Origin: an uncultured Opitutia bacterium
GTDB taxonomy: Bacteria; Verrucomicrobiota; Verrucomicrobiia; Opitutales; Opitutaceae
DNA length: 48,841 bases
Reading direction: 5' to 3'
Assembly: GCA_903859715.1 (NCBI GenBank)
Contig: CAIONS010000018.1
Span: 1-48,841, forward strand
Shown here: positions 9,161 to 17,370 of the stretch, one piece after another
Layout of the letters: the number at the start of each line of letters is the position of its first letter
How positions within the stretch are numbered: position 1 is the first letter of the stretch
Translations under genes and position numbers: made by a program
The notes under the pieces: model-generated
Databases searched by the model: none
Seen by the model: the letters and a program-made list of their open reading frames with translations, nothing else
What the model was told of the DNA's origin: nothing

Positions 9161-10699
9161 ATGCCTTCCGCCAAGCCCGGGGTTCCGGCCACGCTGCAAT
9201 TTTCCGGCTGTGAAGAAGCCAGCCTTTTCACCAAGGAAATCCAGGCGTCCTATGCGGGTGTAATGGCCAAAAACCGGATCACGGATCCGGCCAGTATTTC
9301 CGCCGGCGCCTTCACGGCGTCGGTCGACGGCCGGCCGTGCCACGACACGATCTGGTTTCGCGACAATGCGGCGATGTTGCGGGAGCTGATTCACTGGGGC
9401 CGCTTCGATGCGGCGAAGGCACTTTTCACGGCGCTGCGCACCTTGGTGGTGCCAAATGAGGAGGGCTTCTGGACTTTCCCGATGTACACCCTGCGGGGCG
9501 AGCGCGGGAGCGGGCACGAATGGGACGGCACGGCCCTGATCGTCGTGAGCACGGTGCTGCTGTGGGAACGTCTGCCGCCCGCGGATCCCTTCCGGCGCGA
9601 GCTGGAGGATTTTCTTCTCGCGCCGGCGTCGCCAGTCCGCGCGGTGGTGGCCACGATTGCGCGGCAACAACTTGTTGCGGGCAGCGGCGAGTTTGGCGGC
9701 GGGCTGGGACTGGAAGGCCTCTTTTTCAACGTGGTGCAGAATGCAATGATCGGTTGGATGCTGGATCTCACGGCGGCGCGATTCCGGCCGGACGATCCGC
9801 GGGCGACAAATCTGGTCGCGCAGAGTGCAGCCGCGGCGCGGACCCTGAAGGCCGCGCTGGCCGCTCATTTCATCGCGGGCGACGGCACGTGGATCTGGGC
9901 GTTGAATCCGGCCACGCTGCAACCCAGCCGTGAAGCGCAGGAGTCACCGGGGAACCAGGGATTTGGCGGCATCAACGCCGCGTTCTCGCATACGGCGGAT
10001 GTGCACGGGTTCCGGTTGATGGAGTCAGGCGAACCGTGGCTCGCTCCGTCGCTGCAGACATTCTGGTCCCTGCTGGCGCGGCCGCAGCGGCTGGCGCAGT
10101 TTTCCCGTCACGGAATGTGGACGCAGTTCGACCGGGTGCACGACGGATTGATCACCGGTCCGTCATACGGTCAGGGCTACGCGCTGCAGGCGATGCTGCT
10201 GATGGACCGGCCCGAGCTTTACACGCCGGCGGCGAACTGGCTCGCGCGGGCCACGTTTGCGCCGGAGTACCCGATCACGCGCGACAGTCCGTATTGGTTC
10301 TACGAACGGTATTACTCGCCGGATGATCCGATTCGTAAAACCCGCGATGAAGGCTGCGGGGCGCTGAATCTGGTCTGTGTCGCCGAGCCGCTGAAAGTGG
10401 CGCGGCTCATGGCGGGAGTGGACGACCATGCCGACGCCGAAGTCTGCATCGTGCCACGCCTGCCGGTGGGCTGGACAGGATTGAAGGCCCGGTCGGTGCC
10501 GGTGCGCACGAAGACGGGCCACGTGCAGCTGAGTCTGGAAGTGACGGCGAACGAGGCCGGTTTTGTGACGCGCGTGCGAGGGCAGGCGTCAGGGCCACTC
10601 CCGTTGCTCAAAGTCCGTCTCGGCACTGCGGTGCAGCCGCACTGGCGTACGGCGGCGAGCGCACACGAATTTGATCTGGTTTGTGATCAGGCGAAATGA
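9161..10699 (+). CDS. Six-hairpin (alpha/alpha)6 glycosidase-like protein
   Basis: 512 residues from the ATG at 9161; the frame stays open upstream to 9008, but that segment does not look like protein. No signal peptide is evident, so probably cytoplasmic. Sequence character is that of glycogen-debranching / MGH1-like alpha-toroid hydrolases: DTIWFRDNAAMLREL near residue 60, HEWDGTALI, and NQGFGGINAAFSHTADVHGF. A small beta-rich C-terminal part follows (about 420-512). Candidate acid/base residues are D and E in WFRD and HEWD, but I cannot assign them confidently. The gene follows the hybrid kinase by 171 bp on the same strand. The substrate is unknown. Confidence 0.7.
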   Translation: MPSAKPGVPATLQFSGCEEASLFTKEIQASYAGVMAKNRITDPASISAGAFTASVDGRPCHDTIWFRDNAAMLRELIHWGRFDAAKALFTALRTLVVPNEEGFWTFPMYTLRGERGSGHEWDGTALIVVSTVLLWERLPPADPFRRELEDFLLAPASPVRAVVATIARQQLVAGSGEFGGGLGLEGLFFNVVQNAMIGWMLDLTAARFRPDDPRATNLVAQSAAAARTLKAALAAHFIAGDGTWIWALNPATLQPSREAQESPGNQGFGGINAAFSHTADVHGFRLMESGEPWLAPSLQTFWSLLARPQRLAQFSRHGMWTQFDRVHDGLITGPSYGQGYALQAMLLMDRPELYTPAANWLARATFAPEYPITRDSPYWFYERYYSPDDPIRKTRDEGCGALNLVCVAEPLKVARLMAGVDDHADAEVCIVPRLPVGWTGLKARSVPVRTKTGHVQLSLEVTANEAGFVTRVRGQASGPLPLLKVRLGTAVQPHWRTAASAHEFDLVCDQAK

Positions 10700-10721
10700 A
10701 GAGCCGCGGCGTGATCGGAAG

Positions 10722-10835
10722 ATTTACCACGAAGAGCACGAAGCACACGAAGGTCGACCCAAGGAGAAGACCTGATGCTAAGTCATCAATCCGGGTTCGG
10801 AAGCTTCGTGTGCTTCGTGACCTACGTGGTGAAAT
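10722..10835. repeat. Inverted repeat, CACGAAG 'word' family
   Basis: The left arm at 10722-10752 starts ATTTACCACGAAGAGCACGA. The right arm at 10802-10835 reads, as reverse complement, ATTTCACCACGTAGGTCACG and continues with the same AAGCACACGAAG. Arms of about 31-34 bases agree except for small differences. The element separates the glycosidase-like gene from the convergent YqjK-like gene and could act as a hairpin between the converging transcripts. Confidence 0.8.
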
Positions 10836-10850
10836 ATTCCTTCGCGAGGG

Positions 10851-11177
10851 TCAGGACTCGGCCGGGCCGGAGCGCGTTTTGGCCAGGGCGCCAAGGCCGC
10901 GGACGGCGTTGAAAAGGAGCGGACCCCAGCGCAGGAGCGGGCCAAGAATCTTCAGCCGCGAAAAAAACGTGCGCGAGACGAAGAGGCCCAGCGGCACGGC
11001 TGCCACTGCGGCAAGCGGCGAGAGCTTTCGCCAGAAGGCTACCAACCGGTCCAGCCATTCGAGGGGTCGGGAGACCCGGACCGCGGCCTCGGCGCATTGG
11101 CTGCGACGCCGGGCGATGTCCCGCCGGAGGACGGCCTTGTGGGCGGCCAGGCGGATCAGCTCGCGTTGCGGATACAT
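10851..11177 (-). CDS. YqjK-like small membrane protein
   Basis: 108 residues from the ATG at 11175-11177. It has a basic helical N-terminus (RELIRLAAHKAVLRRDIARR), then SRPLEWLDRL, a hydrophobic segment (LSPLAAVAAVPLGLFVSRTF, about residues 52-71) and a second weakly hydrophobic stretch (LLRWGPLLFNAVRGLGALA). Size, charge pattern and position directly after a YqjE-like gene match the E. coli yqjE-yqjK arrangement. This is by remembered architecture, not alignment. Its start overlaps the end of the YqjE-like gene by 22 bp, implying translational coupling. Function in any organism is poorly known; YqjD-type partners bind ribosomes at the membrane in stationary phase. Confidence 0.6.
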   Translation of the reverse strand: MYPQRELIRLAAHKAVLRRDIARRRSQCAEAAVRVSRPLEWLDRLVAFWRKLSPLAAVAAVPLGLFVSRTFFSRLKILGPLLRWGPLLFNAVRGLGALAKTRSGPAES

Positions 11178-11470
11178 GCGCGATCTTCCTGGATTTCCTC
11201 CCGTGTGGCCGAAAACGGGCTCGGCTGGTGCGCGAGGAAACGGCGGAACGCGAAGATGAGCGCGATGAGGGCCCCGGTGTAAAAGACCGTCAGCCCGCCG
11301 AGCACCGCGAGCCGGGCGCTTTCCCAAAAGAGGTACACCAGCGTGAGACTGGCGAACGTGATTGCCATCATGCCGGTGAAGACGGCCGCGCTGATCCAGA
11401 TGAAAGTCTGGACCAGGCGGAATTTTTCCTCCTGCAGCTCGACCGAGAAGAGCTCGATCCGGTCCTGCAC
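11156..11470 (-). CDS. YqjE-like / holin-superfamily-III membrane protein
   Basis: 104 residues from the GTG at 11468-11470. The N-terminal amphipathic helix DRIELFSVELQEEKFRLVQT is typical of the Phage_holin_3_6 (YqjE) family. Two hydrophobic hairpin helices follow (FIWISAAVFTGMMAITFASL and LAVLGGLTVFYTGALIALIF), then a polar tail. Homology-like sequence (LSSLRTLGDGLLLTV) continues upstream of the GTG in the same frame but ends at a TAG immediately before GFLSS. The true start may therefore be a rarer codon there, or the gene may have lost its first residues. It lies 72 bp downstream of the Nramp-type gene on the same strand. Despite the Pfam name there is no sign of a phage. Confidence 0.65.
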   Translation of the reverse strand: MQDRIELFSVELQEEKFRLVQTFIWISAAVFTGMMAITFASLTLVYLFWESARLAVLGGLTVFYTGALIALIFAFRRFLAHQPSPFSATREEIQEDRACIRNAS

Positions 11471-11542
11471 CGTGAGGAGCAGGCCATCGCCGAGCGTCCG
11501 GAGCGAGCTGAGGAAACCCTACCACGTGCTGGGCGCACGCGC

Positions 11543-12832
11543 TTAAACGACGAACAGCGCCACGCCGGCGCCGAACATGGCGATGATGGTCAGCAGCACG
11601 ACTGCCCGGTTCAGGCCGGAACTGGGCTGCCGGTGCATCAGCTTCGCGTCGGTGGCGACCAGGTAGATGCCCACCAGAAGAAACGGCGCGAGGAGGCCGT
11701 TGATGATCGCCGTCCAGTAGAGGATCCTGATCGGAGAGAAATTCAAAAAATCCAGCACGATGCCGCACAGGATCGAGACGAGGAACACGGCGTAAAATTT
11801 GCGGGCATCCGGGTATTCCCGGTCGAGCCCCTGGCGCCAGTTAAACGTTTCCGCAAAGGCATACGCTGACGAGCCCGCGAGCGTGGGGATCGCCAGGCAG
11901 CCGACGCCGATCAGGCCCAGTGTGTAGAGCAGGGTCGCGAAGGGCCCGGCCAGCGGGCGCAAGGCCTCGGCTGCCTGCTTCGTCGTCGTGATCTCCGTGA
12001 TCCCGTGCCGGTGCAGGGTCGCGGCACAACTGAGGATCACGAAGAACATCACCACGTTGGAAAAGAAGGTGCCGAATCCGACGTCGAGCTTGCGGTTCAG
12101 CAGCTCGGCCGCGGTGGCGCCGGTCCGTTTGACTAGCATCCGGCGCCCGTGGGATTTTTCCTCCTCCACTTCCTGCGACGCCTGCCAGAAGAACAAATAG
12201 GGACTGATGGTCGTGCCAAGGATGGCGACGATCATGCTCCAGGTCGCACGATCCGCCGGCCAGTGCGGCACGAGCGTATCGTGGAGAACGCCGGACCAGT
12301 CGGGTTGCGCAATGAAGGCGGTGAGGACATAGGCCCCGAGGCTGAGGGCGAGCCACTTCAGGACCCGCGCGATTTGCTGATAATGGAATTTGACCGTGAC
12401 GAAGGCGATGATGGCGCCGAACCCGATCACGAAGAAACGGGAATTCCAGCCGGTCAGAAGTTCCGCCGCGTCGGCCATGCCGGCGAGGTCGGCCCCAACG
12501 TTGATCGTGTTCACGACGAGAAGGGCCGCGACGAAAACGAGACAGACCCAGCGCGGGAGTTTTTTACGCAACCCGCTCGCGAGGCCTTCACCGGTCACCA
12601 GGCCGATCCGCGCGCACATCATCTGGACGGCGCCCATGAGGGGCCACGTGACGATCGAGGTCCACAGCAGGCTCGTGCCGAGCTGCGCTCCGGCGATGGA
12701 ATAGGTCGCGATGCCGGACGGATCGTCGTCGGCTGCGCCGGTGATTACCCCGGGGCCGGCGATCCGCAGGAGGCGCTTGAAGATGTTTTTCCGCGTTGAT
12801 TTCGCGTCAGCGGCTTCATGCAGGGGCGGCAC
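11543..12832 (-). CDS. Nramp (SLC11)-type divalent metal transporter, atypical site
   Basis: 429 residues, about 11 predicted membrane helices, inner membrane. Helix 1 reads GPGVITGAADDDPSGIATYS. The canonical metal-binding DPGN motif is here D37-P38-S39-G40, so the asparagine ligand is replaced. Helix 6 reads ILGTTISPYLFFWQASQE, where canonical Nramps have MPHN with a metal-coordinating methionine; that methionine is absent. Both changes resemble what I recall of Nramp-related magnesium transporters (NRMT), so magnesium or another hard cation is more likely than Mn/Fe; this is inference. Start is the ATG at 12830-12832. YqjE- and YqjK-like genes follow on the same strand. Confidence 0.85.
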   Translation of the reverse strand: MPPLHEAADAKSTRKNIFKRLLRIAGPGVITGAADDDPSGIATYSIAGAQLGTSLLWTSIVTWPLMGAVQMMCARIGLVTGEGLASGLRKKLPRWVCLVFVAALLVVNTINVGADLAGMADAAELLTGWNSRFFVIGFGAIIAFVTVKFHYQQIARVLKWLALSLGAYVLTAFIAQPDWSGVLHDTLVPHWPADRATWSMIVAILGTTISPYLFFWQASQEVEEEKSHGRRMLVKRTGATAAELLNRKLDVGFGTFFSNVVMFFVILSCAATLHRHGITEITTTKQAAEALRPLAGPFATLLYTLGLIGVGCLAIPTLAGSSAYAFAETFNWRQGLDREYPDARKFYAVFLVSILCGIVLDFLNFSPIRILYWTAIINGLLAPFLLVGIYLVATDAKLMHRQPSSGLNRAVVLLTIIAMFGAGVALFVV

Positions 12833-12912
12833 GATGCCATGCTCTGCATCGGCCGCGCACTGCCGAGACTAAACGTCCGCCTGCGTCCATCGGCTGGCCG
12901 ATGGCGAGTTCC

Positions 12913-15120
12913 TCAATGCACCGTGGCGTTGAAACGGATTTCCGCCGCGGGATGGGCCCATTCCAAGGTTTCACCATCCGCGAGAATGTGCGCGGCCGGA
13001 TCATCCACGGCGGTTATCTTTTGTCCGTTCGGCAGGCGCACGTGGACCTGCAGCGCGGCCGGCTGGCGGCCGGCGGTCAGCGTGACCTGGCCGTGCACCT
13101 GATGCTGGGCCGGGTCATCGGACAATTGATAGGTCACGGGTCCAAAGTGACTGCGGAAGCCGGTGCCGCCGACGGGTCCGCGGGCGAGCCACGAACGGTC
13201 GGTGCCGCGGGCGAGGTGGAGCGTCGAGCCGTCCTCGAATACGAAACTGTCGCGCAGCAGGCGGACGACGGCGACGGGGGTCCAGAGATGCTGGCGGTCG
13301 CCGGAGGTCTGGGCGGAGCCGGGCTCGGGCCCGCGTTCCTCGCACCACGAGTAGAGCGGGGTGCCGTGGTTCAGCGTTGCGTAGAGATATTTGGCGGACG
13401 CATCGCCGTCGCCGCGGAGAAGATGGGCCTCGGCGAGGTTGTCGAGGGCGATGGCGACCCACATGCCGTTCTCCATCCAGCCGGTGTGAATCGGCAGGCC
13501 GCCGGGGCTGATTTTCGATTCCATTTTGCGGATGCTCCCGGTGATCAGCTCGTCATCGGGAGGCAGCAGGCGGAAAGGAAACGCGAAATTCAGGGCGCCC
13601 CAGCGGCTGCCACTGGTCTTGCCGGCGACGCCGGGGATCCAGCGGTAGCCGTTCTCGGTGATGGCGCCACGGCGCACCGTGTCGATCAGGTCGGTGCGCG
13701 CGGCATCATAGTCGCGGCGCAGCTCGGCGGTTTCCGCCGTGAGGCCGAGTTCCTCGGCAGCGGCCAGGGTCTGCTGGTCGGCGTAAACGGCCCAGCCATT
13801 ATGCGGGATGAACACGCCGTAGAGACTGTCGTCGTTCTTTAACCCGGCATCGCCCATGCCGGGAGGCAGCAGGCCGTAGTTGAGCGGCTTCTGGCCGTTG
13901 ACCAGCACGCGAGTCTGTTCGCGCTGACGTTCCTGCCAGCGGCTGCTGGCGATCATCCGGGGGAAGGTGTCGGTGAGAAACCCTCGGTCCCGCGTCATGC
14001 GATAGTGCTCCATGACGAACCAGGATTTGAAACCGGCGGCCATCCAGCCGGTCCGGTCCCAGCTCGTGGAGCCCGCCCAGCAACCGTCGAAGTTCTGCAT
14101 GTCGAGCGAGAGCCGATAACCGTCGAGGGCCTCGACCGGCAGGCCGGCCTGGTCGAGACAGATGCAGGCGATCGCGGCCTCAATGGGATTGGCGGCGCGA
14201 TAAACCTCGGTGCCGGGCAGCGTACCGAGGTAGTCGCCGGGGACGGGTTCGCGCATGATGAAGATGTCGGCGAGTCCGGCGTAGTAGGCGTTGCGCACGC
14301 CGTCGTCAGCCAATTCCAGGCGCGTGGTGCGCCCGATCAATTTGCGCCAGGTTTCCTTGCTGTCGGCGAACTCCTGCGCCCAGTCGCGCTGGCGCAGTTC
14401 GGGCATCATGGATTCATAGACGCGGTACGGACGGATGAGCCAGAGGGTCTTGGTCTCGCCAGGCGCGAGCTGCAGAGTGGGGTGAAGTGTGTTGGGTGAG
14501 AGCTTGTAGTCCTCACCGCCGACCGCGGCGAGGATCACGCGATCGGCGCGGGCCTTCCAGCCGGCGACGAGAGCGTCGCGGGCATTGGCGGGCTGGCTGG
14601 GATCGACGCCGGCGGGATTCACGCCGCGCCAGTTGCCGGGTACGGAGCAATTGATGCCGACGGTGTGGGCGTGCGCCGGATCGGTGTTGGTGAATTCGGC
14701 GCGGACGATCGCGGCGTGGAGGCCGCCGGCGACTTCCAGGACGGTGTGCACGGGCGAGCCGGTGAACTCCGAGGTCAGGGCGGGCAGCCAGCCTTCCGTG
14801 CGGTGCCAGGTGGACTTGGTGATCCGCTGGCCGTCGACCTCAGGTTGCAGCACGACTTTCCATTGGGTGGTCGGGCCGAAGAAATTGGCCACGGGAAAAC
14901 TGAGCAGGTTGTCGTAGCTCCAGGAGAGGGTGACCTGTCCGGGGTCACAGTCGACGAGGGTCTTGTCGCCGCTGTCCGGCGGCGCGACCGTGATGCGGTG
15001 CGGGTAGCCAAACGCATAGCCGAAATCGACGTGTGGGGTGGCGGTGGGCGCCGTCTCCGCGGAGGCGGCGAAGGGAAGCAGGAGGGCGATGAAACCGGGC
15101 AGCAGAGGCAGGCGTGGCAT
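12913..15120 (-). CDS. Secreted glycosidase-like protein, (alpha/alpha)6 type
   Basis: 735 residues from the ATG at 15118-15120. This start is chosen because it gives a clean signal peptide (MPRLPLLPGFIALLLPFAAS, cleavage near ASAETA); the open frame extends to 15420 without protein character. An N-terminal beta-sandwich-like region (about 25-250) is followed by an alpha-toroid region with WFVMEHYRMTRDRGFL, SLYGVFIPHNGWAVYADQQT and HTGWMENGMWVAIALDN. A C-terminal beta domain starts near LARGTDRSWLARGPVG. Architecture resembles alpha-L-rhamnosidase/GH-like six-hairpin enzymes, and many Asp/Glu/Trp residues suit a carbohydrate cleft. I cannot name the GH family. Probably periplasmic or exported. 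Confidence 0.7.
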   Translation of the reverse strand: MPRLPLLPGFIALLLPFAASAETAPTATPHVDFGYAFGYPHRITVAPPDSGDKTLVDCDPGQVTLSWSYDNLLSFPVANFFGPTTQWKVVLQPEVDGQRITKSTWHRTEGWLPALTSEFTGSPVHTVLEVAGGLHAAIVRAEFTNTDPAHAHTVGINCSVPGNWRGVNPAGVDPSQPANARDALVAGWKARADRVILAAVGGEDYKLSPNTLHPTLQLAPGETKTLWLIRPYRVYESMMPELRQRDWAQEFADSKETWRKLIGRTTRLELADDGVRNAYYAGLADIFIMREPVPGDYLGTLPGTEVYRAANPIEAAIACICLDQAGLPVEALDGYRLSLDMQNFDGCWAGSTSWDRTGWMAAGFKSWFVMEHYRMTRDRGFLTDTFPRMIASSRWQERQREQTRVLVNGQKPLNYGLLPPGMGDAGLKNDDSLYGVFIPHNGWAVYADQQTLAAAEELGLTAETAELRRDYDAARTDLIDTVRRGAITENGYRWIPGVAGKTSGSRWGALNFAFPFRLLPPDDELITGSIRKMESKISPGGLPIHTGWMENGMWVAIALDNLAEAHLLRGDGDASAKYLYATLNHGTPLYSWCEERGPEPGSAQTSGDRQHLWTPVAVVRLLRDSFVFEDGSTLHLARGTDRSWLARGPVGGTGFRSHFGPVTYQLSDDPAQHQVHGQVTLTAGRQPAALQVHVRLPNGQKITAVDDPAAHILADGETLEWAHPAAEIRFNATVH

Positions 15121-15319
15121 GGGAGGAAGTGTTCTGGGTTCACCTTCGTGCAACGTTAAGCGTGGTACATTCCGGTGGCCATCGGGCCGCCCACCGTGGC
15201 GGGCAACCGGGGGACGCGGCAACGAGATTCTTGGCGAGATTCGCCCGTGGGGAAGATGGGCCGGGCGGGCGGCTCCGACGACTCCCTGAGCCAAACCCGA
15301 TCCGGCTGGCAAAATCCGG

Positions 15320-15335
15320 GTAACTGCACCGTTAC
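15320..15335. promoter_or_regulatory. GTAAC-N6-GTTAC dyad, candidate operator
   Basis: GTAACTGCACCGTTAC is an inverted repeat with 5-bp arms. A related run, GTAACTGTCCCGTAAC, occurs about 75 bp downstream near 15395 but as a direct repeat. Two similar words in the promoter-bearing spacer of the secreted glycosidase-like gene suggest regulator binding. Function is inference. Confidence 0.3.
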
Positions 15336-15355
15336 GTTTTGTGACTCGCCTTGGA

Positions 15356-15367
15356 CCTAGGCCTAGG
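15356..15367. promoter_or_regulatory. Perfect 12-bp palindrome CCTAGGCCTAGG
   Basis: CCTAGGCCTAGG is self-complementary and also a tandem duplication of the palindrome CCTAGG. It lies between the two GTAAC dyads in the spacer upstream of the secreted glycosidase-like gene. It may be a protein-binding site; no known regulator motif is recognised. Confidence 0.3.
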
Positions 15368-15639
15368 CAGTCTAGGGTGAGTAGTTGGATCAAGTAACTG
15401 TCCCGTAACTTACGAAACAAAGATTACGTCATCACCGGATGCAATCCACCCGACATCTTCGAAGCTTGGCCGCGTCGGCCTTGGTGGCGGCGACATCCAA
15501 GGCTGCACTGATCTTCAGCGAGCTGATGGCGCCGAACTTCACGGCTATTACACCGATCTCACAAAGCTCCTTGTTGCCAAGTTCAACCCGTCCGATTCGG
15601 GCGGCTATGTGACGCTCGGGGAGATTATACGGGAAAATC

Positions 15640-15756
15640 ATGCCAATCCTTAAGCGCGCTATACCCGAGAAATCGACGATCAAGGCCATTTTGGCGGCGT
15701 CATTCATGGTTTTTCTAGCACTGTGGCTTGCGTGGATGTTTGGACGCTTTTTTTAA
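15640..15756 (+). CDS. Possible 38-residue single-span membrane peptide
   Basis: ATG at 15640, stop TAA at 15754-15756. A basic N-terminus (MPILKRAIPEKSTIK) precedes a strongly hydrophobic stretch (AILAASFMVFLALWLAWMFG) ending in GRFF, a good single transmembrane helix with the N-terminus inside. The start overlaps the end of an upstream frame without a start codon. The sequence GGGA precedes the ATG closely. I do not recognise it. It may be a real small protein or a fragment of a decayed gene. Confidence 0.3.
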   Translation: MPILKRAIPEKSTIKAILAASFMVFLALWLAWMFGRFF

Positions 15757-15822
15757 ATACGCCGTCCATAACGTTGACATGTTATGGGCCTCGCTTGGTC
15801 CGCGTCTTGCTAGGTCTGGCGA

Positions 15823-17019
15823 ATGGAAGAACCCTCCGGATCAAGTGGACGCACCCACTCGCTGGTGTACGGCGTCGACGACCGGATGCCCGTGGGCACG
15901 GCGCTGTTGGTGAGTTTGCAGCAGGTGGCCGCGATGGTCGTGGGTGTGATCACTCCGGCACTGATCCTCTCGAATATCCTCGGGTTTGCGCCGGCCGACA
16001 CCGCCTATCTGGTCAGCATGGCACTGTTGGCGGCGGCCTTGGGTACCGCGATCCAGTCGACGCGTTTTGGGCCAATCGGCTCGGGTCTGCTCAGTGTGAC
16101 GGGCACCAGTTTCGCCTTTCTGCAGCCCCTGATCGTCAGCGGCAAGGCGGGCGGTTTGCCGCTGATGTTCGGCATGTCCCTCGCGACCGTCCCCATCCAG
16201 TTTCTCTTCGCTCCGTTCCTGCCCAAATTCCGGCGGATCTTCACGCCGCTCGTCTCGGGTATCGTTGTCGTGTTGATCGGGCTCTCGATCATTCCGGAAG
16301 CGATGCGCGGCATCGTCGAACCGGTCGGCCCGGGCGCGCCGGTCTGGGCCGGCGGTTGTGTGGCCGCGGCCGTCATGGCGGCGGTCCTCGCCGCCCAGGC
16401 GCTCGGCCGGCCGAAGACCCGCATGGTCAGCATCCTGGTCGGCGTCGTCACCGGCTATGTGGTCTGCGCGGTGTTTGGCTGGCTGCACGCGCCGCCGCCC
16501 AGCGACTCGTGGATCATGCTGCCGCGGTTGCTGCCGCATCACCTGGCGTTCCGGGCGGAATTTTTCATCCCGTTCGCTTTCATTTACGTGGTCTCGATCA
16601 TCGAGGCGATGGGCGACATCACCGCGACCTCGCAGCTGTCGGGCCTGGATACCAAGGGACCGGCGCACTGGCTCCGGATCCGCGGCGGAGTGCTGGGCGA
16701 TGCGGTCACGAGTGCCGTGGCGGCGCTGATCGGCTCTTTTCCCAGCACCACCTACGCCCAGAATAACGGCGTGATCCAGATCACCGGCGTGGCCAGCCGG
16801 CACATCGGCAAGATCATGGCGGCGATCCTGGCGATCCTCGGGCTCTTTCCCGTCGTGGCCCGCTGGGTGACGGCGATGCCGCCGGCGGTGCTGGGCGGCA
16901 TGGCGCTGCGAAAGTGCCAAGGGCGATTAGGCCCAGGCCAGGCTGGATTGGTCTGGAGGGAGCGGCGCCGAGATGCCGGCATGGTCATTTCTCCTATCAC
17001 AGTGGAAAACGGGCATTGA
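15823..17019 (+). CDS. NCS2 uracil/xanthine-type permease lacking its C-terminal quarter
   Basis: Nucleobase:cation symporter-2 family, inner membrane. 398 residues, against about 450-490 in functional members. Helices 1-10 look normal, including SVTGTSFAFLQPLI, the IYVVSIIEAMGDITATSQLS helix and the family signature QNNGVIQITG (residues 313-322). Homology stops after VTAMPPAVLGGMAL (about residue 362). The remaining 36 residues (RKCQGRLGPGQAG...) are polar and unlike the helices that should follow. The last helices of the gate/core are therefore missing, and the protein is probably non-functional. The break lies about 180 bp before a tRNA-Asn gene. Start is the ATG at 15823. Confidence 0.8.
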   Translation: MEEPSGSSGRTHSLVYGVDDRMPVGTALLVSLQQVAAMVVGVITPALILSNILGFAPADTAYLVSMALLAAALGTAIQSTRFGPIGSGLLSVTGTSFAFLQPLIVSGKAGGLPLMFGMSLATVPIQFLFAPFLPKFRRIFTPLVSGIVVVLIGLSIIPEAMRGIVEPVGPGAPVWAGGCVAAAVMAAVLAAQALGRPKTRMVSILVGVVTGYVVCAVFGWLHAPPPSDSWIMLPRLLPHHLAFRAEFFIPFAFIYVVSIIEAMGDITATSQLSGLDTKGPAHWLRIRGGVLGDAVTSAVAALIGSFPSTTYAQNNGVIQITGVASRHIGKIMAAILAILGLFPVVARWVTAMPPAVLGGMALRKCQGRLGPGQAGLVWRERRRDAGMVISPITVENGH

Positions 17020-17044
17020 CAACCCCGGTGATGGGTCTGTTTTT
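17016..17044 (+). promoter_or_regulatory. Possible promoter of tRNA-Asn
   Basis: TTGACA, a perfect -35 hexamer, at 17016-17021, overlapping the permease stop codon. At 17 bp spacing the -10 is a poor T-rich GTTTTT (17039-17044). It would start transcription about 35-40 bp before the tRNA at 17088. The weak -10 limits confidence. Confidence 0.35.
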
Positions 17045-17087
17045 CGTGCCCTCTTTCGCCCGGCGCAGGTCGGGTAAGACGATACGT

Positions 17088-17162
<75 letters not shown>

Positions 17163-17370
17163 TTCGATGCGGTCTTCGACCTTGCTCATGGCTTTCGTCG
17201 GGTAATATCCGGGACGGATCCCGCGAGGGTGAGCCGGTTGGTTCAGCCGGATTGTAAAATCGGCGGCCCGCCAAAGTTTTGGTTGCTTTCAGCCGGGCCA
17301 AACCTATCACCTGACCCTCTTTTCCACTACGCCTGCCCTCAATTCCGGGGTGACAGGGGGAACGAAATCC
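17163..17370. other. Leader region of the L25 operon
   Basis: 208 bp without a gene between tRNA-Asn and L25. A possible promoter is TTGCTC (17182-17187) with TAATAT (17203-17208) at 15 bp spacing, on the plus strand. A GC-rich inverted segment around GCCGGTTGGTTCAGCCGG (17232-17249) could fold. GGGGG lies 10-15 bases before the L25 ATG as a plausible ribosome-binding site. Confidence 0.35.

Larger units (their letters stand above)
15121..15822. other. 702-bp spacer with dyads and gene relics
   Basis: Holds two GTAAC-type dyads (15320-15335 and near 15395), a 12-bp perfect palindrome (15356-15367), and possible relics. One is a 57-codon plus-strand frame at 15439-15612 whose start looks like a signal peptide (MQSTRHLRSLAASALVAATS) but which soon stops. 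Another, in a different phase, is an open frame ending HGYYTDLTKL...IRENHANP at 15651 with no start codon. A minus-strand frame at 15432-15707 (91 codons) lacks coding character. The mixture suggests a decayed gene or insertion site rather than a functional one. Confidence 0.45.

Noticed and set aside
11156-11470. Prophage, suggested by a holin-family match
   Set aside because: The family (YqjE-like) is chromosomal in many bacteria; no other phage genes are nearby.
15439-15612. Possible secreted protein with lamin-tail-like beginning (LIFSELMAPN)
   Set aside because: Only 57 codons, no domain continues in any frame with a start; kept only as a possible relic within the spacer.
15432-15707. 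91-codon minus-strand frame
   Set aside because: No recognisable domain, weak protein character, and it overlaps better plus-strand candidates; treated as noncoding or relic.
17225-17280. tRNA-like sequence with GGATTGTAAAATC resembling a Tyr anticodon loop
   Set aside because: The anticodon stem has mismatches and no acceptor, D or T arm can be assembled around it.
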